NCBI RefSeq assembly: GCF_001485575.1
Contig: NZ_BCNB01000006.1
Coordinates: 1,922,001 to 1,986,000 of the forward strand
DNA length: 64,000 nucleotides
Reading direction: 5' to 3'
Origin: Haloarcula sp. CBA1127
GTDB taxonomy: Archaea > Halobacteriota > Halobacteria > Halobacteriales > Haloarculaceae
Shown here: one piece after another, positions 9,052 to 15,315 of the stretch
Position numbering within the stretch: position 1 is the first letter of the stretch
Layout: each line of letters begins with the position of its first letter
The notes under the pieces: model-generated
Seen by the model: only the letters and a program-made list of their open reading frames with translations
What the model was told of the DNA's origin: nothing
The model's database searches: none
Position numbers and translations under genes: made by a program

Positions 9052-9222
9052 ATGACCTACGCAATTCCCGTTCCCGCGCCAACGTCGTTCGCTCGCTGGC
9101 TGTACAGCGGGCGGTCGGCCATCGAACGTAGCCTTGACGCTACGGTCGAGTATGCATCCCTTATCGGGGAACGGGCCGCTGCGGACACCTGCTCGGTGAA
9201 GATTCCGTCCGTGGCACCATAG
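9052..9222 (+). CDS. Small ORF, 56 residues, unrecognised
   Basis: An ORF starting MTYAIPVPAPTSFARWLYSG runs to a TAG at 9220-9222. An AT-rich element (TTTAATATAT, 8996-9005) lies about 50 bases upstream and could be a promoter. Composition is mixed (AIERSLDATVEYASLIGERA is helix-like and weakly acidic), which is more protein-like than the overlapping opposite-strand frames. A 24-codon ORF at 8981-9055 ends in an ATGA overlapping this start, but may be chance. I recognise no family. Confidence 0.4.
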   Translation: MTYAIPVPAPTSFARWLYSGRSAIERSLDATVEYASLIGERAAADTCSVKIPSVAP

Positions 9223-9576
9223 ACTGGCTCGCCGCCGTGGGACCGGCGTCCCACTCACGGACGCCGCACTGCGGTGGGGATTCGATTTGGCTCACTGTCG
9301 AGCGGCGGGGCTCTGCCTACCGCTTGGCTGCTCCGCCTGATAGGCTACACCGCCCAGTGTAGTCTGTCGACGTGTCGCCACTCGCCCCTGAGCCTGTACC
9401 GTACCGTGTCGCTATCACGCTGTCCAGCCCTCGGGTTCCCCATCGTCCCGGTGTGGGAATCCCTTACCGGCCGCTCCGCGCCGGACGCACGTGCCCGTCA
9501 CCCGCGCAGTCCCCGTCCGACGCGACTCGACTGGTGAGTGCCCTCTGGGCCCGGTTCGACTCCGGCCGTCGGCGTT
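9223..9576. other. Intergenic stretch without a recognisable gene
   Basis: All six frames have translations poor in Asp/Glu and rich in Arg, Pro and Ser, unlike the acidic proteins around them. A T-arm-like GGTTCGACTCC occurs at 9553-9563, but no matching acceptor or D-arm of normal spacing was found. I see no supported gene or site. Confidence 0.5.
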
Positions 9577-9888
9577 ATGTCGCTGCAGGCGACTCCCCCG
9601 ACCGAGGTATCGGCCGACGTATCACTGCGCGTTCCGCGTGGCGGGTCCGAGACCCTCGAAGCCGGTGTCGCCGGCGTCCTCGCGGCCGTCGACGGCGTCG
9701 AAGACGTGGCCGTTGACCGTGTGACAAGCGTGCGTCCCACCTGGACCGACATCCGGGTCGACGCCGATGTGTCGCTGACACTGCGGGTCGACGACGAACG
9801 GAACACTGCCGACGGCCGCACCGAACTCCTGCAAGCGGGGTTCGGCGTGATGGCGGTCAACCGCGTCGACGTGACCGGTGACGCGTAA
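9577..9888 (+). CDS. Conserved-looking hypothetical protein, 103 residues
   Basis: The start is ATG 9577 (MSLQATPP); the frame is open 13 codons further up, but that segment looks noncoding. The product is acidic with alternating beta-strand and helix patterns (VSADVSLRVPRG, LEAGVAGVLAAVDGVEDVAV, IRVDADVSLTLRVDD), resembling a small alpha/beta sandwich with a duplicated strand-helix unit. No catalytic motif or membrane segment is visible, and I do not recognise the family. It stands alone: the next gene on this strand begins 280 bases on. Confidence 0.65.
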   Translation: MSLQATPPTEVSADVSLRVPRGGSETLEAGVAGVLAAVDGVEDVAVDRVTSVRPTWTDIRVDADVSLTLRVDDERNTADGRTELLQAGFGVMAVNRVDVTGDA

Positions 9889-9912
9889 GCGCAGCCCTCC
9901 ACTCTCTCCCGT

Positions 9913-9980
9913 CTTCCCGAATATCCCAACCGGACCCGGGCTCTCGCCCGGCGCAGGTTCGAGTCCTGCCGGGAAGTCCA
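9913..9980 (+). other. tRNA-like fold lacking D and anticodon arms
   Basis: CTTCCCG (9913-9919) pairs perfectly with CGGGAAG (9970-9976). Immediately inside the 3' strand is a standard T-arm, GCAGG-TTCGAGT-CCTGC (9953-9969). Before it is a 6-bp hairpin, CCGGGC-TCTC-GCCCGG (9936-9951), like the variable arm of a class II tRNA. The 3' end reads T-CCA. Only 16 bases lie between the 5' acceptor strand and the hairpin, so there is no room for D and anticodon arms, and position 8 is A rather than T. It may be a tRNA remnant or a tRNA mimic; it is not a working tRNA. Confidence 0.45.
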
Positions 9981-10061
9981 CACGTATGCACAACCTCTAC
10001 TTCGCCACTGTCATCGACAGGCGGCGACGCGACTCGAAGAGCAGAGCACAGTCACGCCGCA

Positions 10062-10083
10062 CCCGGCGGCTGTAGCCGCCGGG
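10062..10083. repeat. Perfect 10-bp inverted repeat
   Basis: CCCGGCGGCT and AGCCGCCGGG flank a 2-base centre (GT). The dyad lies 85 bases before the SRPBCC gene in noncoding DNA. It could be an operator or, in RNA, a very stable hairpin; no T-run follows, so it is not an obvious terminator. Confidence 0.6.
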
Positions 10084-10167
10084 ACCGGTCGCAGTCGTCC
10101 GTATCCGGACTAGTCTGCTTGCCTGTGTGGCCGAGCCTGTAACATACTGGAGCGCGAACTGCCACAT

Positions 10168-10632
10168 ATGACGGTCCACACCTCCGACGACCGCTGGCTC
10201 GATGCGCCAGTCGAGACAGTGTTCGCGTTCATGGACGAACCGTCGAATCAGGCGGCCGTCACGCCCAGCCTGACCCGTGCCGAGCGCATCGAGCGGCTGC
10301 CGAACAGTGGGAATCGCGCCGCCTACGAGTACGAGATGTTTGGGGTCACGTTCACAGGTGAGGTCCGCGCGACGACCTACGAACCGCCGGAGCGCATCGT
10401 CTACGAGATGCGCGGTGACCTAACGGGACGCATCGCTTGGCGGTTCGAACCCGAGGACGGCGGCACGCGGCTCACCTACGCCGCCGACTACGAAGTTCCA
10501 GGGCCGCTCCCAGAGTTCCTTCTCGCGCCGGTCATCAGGTGGTACAACCGCCGAGAGGTCCGACGGCTTCTGGCCAACGTCGCTGAGGCAGTCGAAGCGG
10601 AGGAGCGGGCCGTCGCCAGTTCGCTGTCGTAA
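10168..10632 (+). CDS. SRPBCC-family (START/Bet v1 fold) protein
   Basis: The protein has 154 residues. The opening DDRWLDAPVETVFAFMDEPS is the usual first strand and helix of polyketide cyclase/dehydrase-like SRPBCC proteins. A central beta-sheet (YEYEMFGVTFTGEVRATTYE, then RIVYEMRGDLTGRIAWRF) and a long C-terminal helix (about 115-150) complete the hydrophobic-pocket fold. Members bind lipids or other hydrophobic ligands; none can be assigned here. It converges with the MutS-like gene, 5 bases apart. The family call is firm, the function open. Confidence 0.85.
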   Translation: MTVHTSDDRWLDAPVETVFAFMDEPSNQAAVTPSLTRAERIERLPNSGNRAAYEYEMFGVTFTGEVRATTYEPPERIVYEMRGDLTGRIAWRFEPEDGGTRLTYAADYEVPGPLPEFLLAPVIRWYNRREVRRLLANVAEAVEAEERAVASSLS

Positions 10633-10637
10633 CTGCG

Positions 10638-12395
10638 CTACTCATCGGTCCAGAGCGCGTCCGAGAGCGTCCGCTGGACCGCTTCCTCACCGACGGCTGT
10701 AGCGAGCGTCTCGAACCCGCTGCGCTCGACGGGGTCGGCGGCGTTGGCGACCAGCCGGGAGACGATGAACTCTGGTGTGGACTTCCCGACGGTGCCAAAG
10801 CGAGGTTGATAATCGACTTGCAGGTCGAGGTCCTGATTCAGCCCTTCGGCGAAGATACCGTCGACACGGGCCTCTGTCGGCAGCGGTTCGAGGTCGTCCG
10901 CGAGGTGGGTGACGAACACGCCCAGCGCGTCGCGGTCGACGGTCAGCGTCACGAGTCCGTGCAGCAAGTCGGCGGCGGAGCCGGGTTCGGTGATAGCCTC
11001 GAACTCGTCGACGAGCATCAGCGTCCGGTCGCTCTCGGTCAGCGGCGGCACAACCGAGCGCAGCGTCGATTCGAGAACACCGGCGTTAAACGACGCGTGC
11101 CGACGGTGAAACACGACGGTGTCGACGATACCCACCTCGGCGGCCTCGGCGGGAACCGGGAGCCCCATCTGGGCCAGCAGTTGCACCTGACACAGCGTCT
11201 CCAGCAGGGTCGTCTTCCCGCCGGAGTTCGCGCCGGTCAGGACAGCCACCCGGTCGCCGCTGGGGGGCTGGTTCGCTCGGTCCAACTCTAGCGTGTGGTC
11301 GCCGATAGCGTAGGTGACCGGCTGGACGCTCTCCACGTCCGCGATGGTGAGGTTCCGTGCTCGCTTCACTGCAATCGTCTTGCGGTCCTCGACAAAGCTG
11401 GGCCGTGTCAGGTCGAAGGCGATGGCAAAGCGGGCGAGCGAGACGGAGAACGCGATGTTGTCCACCGCCTTGACTGCGGCGTCGATGTCTTCACGGGCGT
11501 CCGCGAGGTCGTCCTCCAGCCGGTCGGCAACGGCCTCCTCTCGCTCCTGTACGTCGCTTCGTAGCGTATTCCGGAGGTCTCGGAGCGCCACATCGACGAA
11601 GTCCCGCGCGTCAGTTGCCTCTCGTGGCATCGCGTCGCGGATTCGAGCGGCGTCGATGCCTGTCTCGCTCGTGACGTGTCGAACGAGCGCGTCCTGGAAC
11701 TCGTCTGGCCGCCGCGCACCCTCTTGCACGGCCTCGACGACCTCCACCGAAGCGGCCGCGAGGTCCTCGATCTGGCCGAGTTGGTCGCGCAGGCGGTCGA
11801 GTTCCTCGTCGGCCCCCGCACCGACGGACTCCCCGTCGCCCGCAAGGCCGGCGAGTGCCGCTCGACCGGCCGACAGTGACTCGCTGTCGATGGCCGCTAG
11901 CGGTTCGAACACGCCGCTTTCAATGCCGGTGTCCCGGAGGGCGAGCGCCACGTCGACCGCGGCCAGTTCGCCCCCGTCAGCGTCGTAGGCGTCGAACGCG
12001 CTGAGGACGGCCCGCTGGTCCGACTCGGAGAGGTCAGCCCAGGTGTCCCGCGCTTCAAGCACGTCGTCCAGCCGCTCGTCCATCGCCTCCCGGGTCGGCA
12101 GCGGCGTCAGCACGCGGATGCTGTCTGCTGCATCTTCGGTGACCGCGTACTCTTCGGCGAGGTCGAGCAGTTCCTTGTACACGTCGCGGGTATCTCTGGT
12201 GGCGAGCAGGTCCATCGATTCGGCGCCGGTCGCCCGCCGGAGGATGCGCGTCGCGCGCCCCCGGGAGAGGCCAGCCGTAGTTAGCGCTCGTGTATCCGCC
12301 GACTCGATGGCCTCGATGGCCCGCTCGACACCCAGCTCCTCGGTGAGCAGTTCGGACGTCTTCGGGCCGATGCCCCAGTACTCCTCCAGTCGCAT
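10638..12395 (-). CDS. mutS5: MutS-like ATPase with N-terminal helix-hairpin-helix (haloarchaeal MutS5 type)
   Basis: The protein has 585 residues. N-terminal helix-hairpin-helix DNA-binding segments (EEYWGIGPKTSELL, about 4-17, and a second near 35-55) precede a long helical region (about 65-370) corresponding to the MutS core and clamp. The ABC-type ATPase has Walker A GANSGGKTT (about 393-401) and Walker B LMLVDEFEA, plus a signature-like segment. It lacks the mismatch-reading N-terminal domain of MutS1, so it is a MutS2/MutS5-like paralogue that probably acts on branched or recombination intermediates rather than mismatches. The role is inferred from the family. It is not part of an obvious operon; the following zinc-ribbon gene reads the same way 35 bases upstream. 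Confidence 0.88.
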   Translation of the reverse strand: MRLEEYWGIGPKTSELLTEELGVERAIEAIESADTRALTTAGLSRGRATRILRRATGAESMDLLATRDTRDVYKELLDLAEEYAVTEDAADSIRVLTPLPTREAMDERLDDVLEARDTWADLSESDQRAVLSAFDAYDADGGELAAVDVALALRDTGIESGVFEPLAAIDSESLSAGRAALAGLAGDGESVGAGADEELDRLRDQLGQIEDLAAASVEVVEAVQEGARRPDEFQDALVRHVTSETGIDAARIRDAMPREATDARDFVDVALRDLRNTLRSDVQEREEAVADRLEDDLADAREDIDAAVKAVDNIAFSVSLARFAIAFDLTRPSFVEDRKTIAVKRARNLTIADVESVQPVTYAIGDHTLELDRANQPPSGDRVAVLTGANSGGKTTLLETLCQVQLLAQMGLPVPAEAAEVGIVDTVVFHRRHASFNAGVLESTLRSVVPPLTESDRTLMLVDEFEAITEPGSAADLLHGLVTLTVDRDALGVFVTHLADDLEPLPTEARVDGIFAEGLNQDLDLQVDYQPRFGTVGKSTPEFIVSRLVANAADPVERSGFETLATAVGEEAVQRTLSDALWTDE

Positions 12396-12430
12396 GGGCG
12401 GGTGGAGAACGGCGGCCCGCTTAGGCGTTT

Positions 12431-13039
12431 TCAGTTGTCGGGCTCGTCGTCGTCGATACCGAAGCGCTCGTGGAGCGGCCCCGGTTCCCCGCGGGCCTGC
12501 CGGTCAGCCCGCCGGGCCGCACGGCGTGCGATGAGCGCTCCAAGCGCTGCCGGAATCGCCAGACCGAGCGACACGAGCGCGGTCTGGTCCGAGACCACTG
12601 ACGGTCCATCTGACAGGAGGACTTCGTAGCCGACCACAAGCACAACCACGGCCACGCCGGCGACAACGAGGTATAGCCCGCGGGCAAGCACCTCACTGGG
12701 ATTGCGAAGCCGCGAGAGATACGCGGCCGGGCCGAGCCAGCCGGCCAGCAGGACGCCGACGGCCACGGGAAGCGAGAGGTCGCCGACGAGGATGACGACG
12801 GCGTACAGCACGAGCGGCGCAATGGCGATGCCGAGCGAAAGCCCTGTGAGCGTGACTGCCCACGTCGGCGCACCGGAGTCCATCGATTCCAGCGTTTCGG
12901 TCAGGCGCTCGTCGAGCATCTCGGTCTGTTCATCGGTGAGTAACGACGCGTCACAGTGTGGGCAGGCCATCGCTGTGGGCTCCAGCGGCTCGCCACACTC
13001 CGGGCAGGCGGGGTCCGACGCGTCGCGCCACTCGGTCAT
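12431..13039 (-). CDS. Zinc-ribbon membrane protein
   Basis: The protein has about 202 residues from MTEWRD (ATG 13039); another ATG lies 9 bases further up. A zinc ribbon, CPEC and CPHC (about 12-32), is followed by an acidic coiled helix (DEQTEMLDERLTETLE) and four hydrophobic segments (about 62-82, 85-105, 115-140 and 150-170). The tail is Arg-rich (ARRAARRADRQARG), as in a positive-inside end. The family is not recognised and the function is unknown. It probably shares a transcript with the downstream MutS-like gene (36-base gap, same strand). Confidence 0.78.
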   Translation of the reverse strand: MTEWRDASDPACPECGEPLEPTAMACPHCDASLLTDEQTEMLDERLTETLESMDSGAPTWAVTLTGLSLGIAIAPLVLYAVVILVGDLSLPVAVGVLLAGWLGPAAYLSRLRNPSEVLARGLYLVVAGVAVVVLVVGYEVLLSDGPSVVSDQTALVSLGLAIPAALGALIARRAARRADRQARGEPGPLHERFGIDDDEPDN

Positions 13040-13242
13040 ACACCCCATTGCACGTCGAGCGCTTTGAGTGGTCCGGATAAACCATTGTTATTAGAATAGT
13101 ACGAACACGGACACACTTAGTGAAAGTACGACTCAATAGATCGTAGAGCAGTTGGGTAGACCATCCATCCAGTTATCCTTTTGATGACATTATTGGTACG
13201 AACTATGCAAAGAGATAATCCATTCGGCTGCTATCAGCATAT

Positions 13243-14379
13243 ATGGGGGAGGTTAGCACTCTTCTTGTGGATGACGACGAGGCCCTCGCTACAGTGACGG
13301 CTGAGCTACTTGAACGTGAAGATGAGCGATTCACTGTTGAAACTGTCCCAAGTGCCACCGACGGGCTACAGGCTATGGATCGATCTCTTCCTGACTGTGT
13401 CGTTTCAGACTTCGAGATGCCCGGGACAGACGGGCTTGAATTTTTGCAGGCGGTCCGTGAGCGACACCCGCAACTCCCGTTTATCATGTTCACTGGTCGG
13501 GGAAGCGAAGAAATCGCAAGCGATGCCATTTCTGCCGGTGCGACTGATTACTTGCAGAAACAATCCGGAGCTGAGCAGTACGAGCTGCTAGCCAATCGAA
13601 TAAACAACGCTGTCGCGCAGTATCGGTCGAGAAAGCAACTGGAGGAAACCACAGCAGAGTACGCCGCTGTTTTCGAGAACACGCGGAGCGGACTCCTCCT
13701 CGTCGATGTCGAAGCGGACGGGTTTCGATTCCGGCGATGCAACTCACGGGTGCTTGAGTTCACTGGCCTCGTAGAGTCAGAGCTTATCGGTAAGACTCCA
13801 GCTGAAGCACTTGGGAAGAAAAACAGTAGAAAGATCGCTGGGGCGTATCGGAAATGCGTCGCCACGCGCGAGACGATTGACTATACGCTGACACTGGACC
13901 ACCCGGTCGGGGAAGTCATCCACGAAGTCAGCGCTACGCCGATCATCTCGGACGGCGAGGTCCAACAACTGGTCGTTGCGTTTACTGACATCACCGAGCG
14001 TCACAACCACGAACAGGAACTACTGGAGGAGCGTGCGGTCATCCAGCAAGCGCTCGATGCGCTGGAGGTCCCACTGTTTGTCATTAGTGTAGATGGGCAC
14101 ATCGAGCACTGCAACGAACGGGCGGGTGAGCTTACAGGCCACACCGGACAAGCAGCCGAAGGGCTGCCGGTCACCGACCTGTTTCCCGAAGCCGAGCGGG
14201 AGGTGATTACCGACGCGGTCGATCGGTCTCTCGGTCGTGGGCGAGCCACCGTCACGGCCAATCTCCGCACCGACGGTGACCACTGTCAGCCGTACGACTT
14301 CACCGTCCGCCGTCTCACCGATCTGGACGGCAACACAGCCGGGGCAGTCCTGCTCGGGCAGACGACGTCTGACGACTAA
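13243..14379 (+). CDS. Response regulator with two PAS domains and no output domain
   Basis: The protein has 378 residues. A receiver domain (1-120) has the acid pocket D10-D12, phospho-acceptor D56 in SDFEMPG, and the conserved Thr and Lys positions (FTGRG and LQKQSG). Two PAS domains follow (about 135-255 and 265-375). The chain ends after the second PAS with no histidine kinase, ATPase or HTH domain. Such REC-PAS proteins are frequent in haloarchaea and probably sense or relay by protein contact. The first half has a weaker GC bias than its neighbours. No kinase gene is adjacent. A TATA-like stretch occurs in the 200-base upstream gap. Confidence 0.85.
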   Translation: MGEVSTLLVDDDEALATVTAELLEREDERFTVETVPSATDGLQAMDRSLPDCVVSDFEMPGTDGLEFLQAVRERHPQLPFIMFTGRGSEEIASDAISAGATDYLQKQSGAEQYELLANRINNAVAQYRSRKQLEETTAEYAAVFENTRSGLLLVDVEADGFRFRRCNSRVLEFTGLVESELIGKTPAEALGKKNSRKIAGAYRKCVATRETIDYTLTLDHPVGEVIHEVSATPIISDGEVQQLVVAFTDITERHNHEQELLEERAVIQQALDALEVPLFVISVDGHIEHCNERAGELTGHTGQAAEGLPVTDLFPEAEREVITDAVDRSLGRGRATVTANLRTDGDHCQPYDFTVRRLTDLDGNTAGAVLLGQTTSDD

Positions 14380-14554
14380 TCGGGTGTCTGTAGTGGAATC
14401 GACGGCCCGGAACATCTGTGTCGGGGCGAGACCGTTCTAACTGGCTCCGCTACCCTGCAATTAAGCGTAGCCGTGTGCCATCGCAGTCCCGATTCTTTCG
14501 ATAGTGTCTTTCCCTGAAGTTTATACTATGTGACGGCCGAATTTCACAATACCA

Positions 14555-15292
14555 ATGAAAGACGTGCTCTCCAGAATCGGCATCGGGTCGGCCACAGTAG
14601 ACACGATTCTGCCGACAGATACCGTCAGAGCCGGCGAATCCGTCCAAGCCGAGATCCACGTCGAGGGCGGGTCGACGGATCAGGACGTTGACGCGGTGTA
14701 CTTCGCGCTGGAAACCGAATACAAGTCCGACGAGGGGTACAAGGACGCCATTATCGACCAGTGGAAGCTCACGGAGCCGTTCACTATCGAAGCGGGCGAG
14801 CAACGGCGTTTCGAGACCACTATCGATATTCCCAGAGAGACCCCGGTGACCACGCGCTCGACGGCCGTCGAAATCGAGACCGGGCTCGACATCTCGATGG
14901 CGGTCGACCCCGGCGATGAGGATTACATCGAAGTCGAGCCCACGCACCGCACGCAAGCGGTGTTCGACGCGCTGGATGCCCTCGGCTTCTCGCTCCACGC
15001 CTCGGCCTGCGAGGCAGCCGCCGGGAGCCTGTTCACTACCTCGGCGAACTTCGCGCAGGAGTTCGAGTTCCGACCACAGCGCGGCGAGTTCTCCGGTCGG
15101 GTCGACGAGGTCGAAATCGTCCCGGTGTTCGACGACGACCGGCTCACGGTGTACCTGGAGGTCGACCGCAGCGCCGGCCTGCTCTCGGAGATGACCGATG
15201 CCGACGAGCGACACACGAAACTCACCGTCGACGCGCCCGACCCTGACGCTATCGAGCCGCGACTCGCGGACGCGATTCGGGAACTGAGTTAG
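14555..15292 (+). CDS. Spo0M-like sporulation-control family protein
   Basis: The protein has 245 residues with an arrestin-like beta fold: MKDVLSRIGIGSATVDTIL, then RAGESVQAEIHVEGG, the classic opening of the Spo0M/SpoOM family. The second beta domain (about 130-245) is typical. Bacterial Spo0M affects sporulation timing; archaeal members do not sporulate and their role is unknown. TTTATACTA (14519-14527) lies about 30 bases before the ATG, close to the spacing for a leaderless mRNA. It converges with the helicase gene downstream. Confidence 0.88.
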   Translation: MKDVLSRIGIGSATVDTILPTDTVRAGESVQAEIHVEGGSTDQDVDAVYFALETEYKSDEGYKDAIIDQWKLTEPFTIEAGEQRRFETTIDIPRETPVTTRSTAVEIETGLDISMAVDPGDEDYIEVEPTHRTQAVFDALDALGFSLHASACEAAAGSLFTTSANFAQEFEFRPQRGEFSGRVDEVEIVPVFDDDRLTVYLEVDRSAGLLSEMTDADERHTKLTVDAPDPDAIEPRLADAIRELS

Positions 15293-15315
15293 CTCGCTAG
15301 CGTACGCTGCCGCCC

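Noticed and set aside
9540-9575. T-arm-like GGTTCGACTCC near 9553 as a tRNA
   Set aside because: The stem has only 4 bp and no D-arm or acceptor of normal spacing was found.
9498-9983. Minus-strand frame with QDSNL-like text over the tRNA-like fold
   Set aside because: Such peptides are the usual read-through of a T-arm sequence; the rest of the frame lacks protein-like composition and overlaps the 9577 gene.
10122-10160. GTGGCCGAGCC, similar to a D-arm, as the 5' half of a permuted tRNA with the 9913 fold
   Set aside because: The seven bases before it do not pair with CGGGAAG (two mismatches) and no anticodon arm follows.
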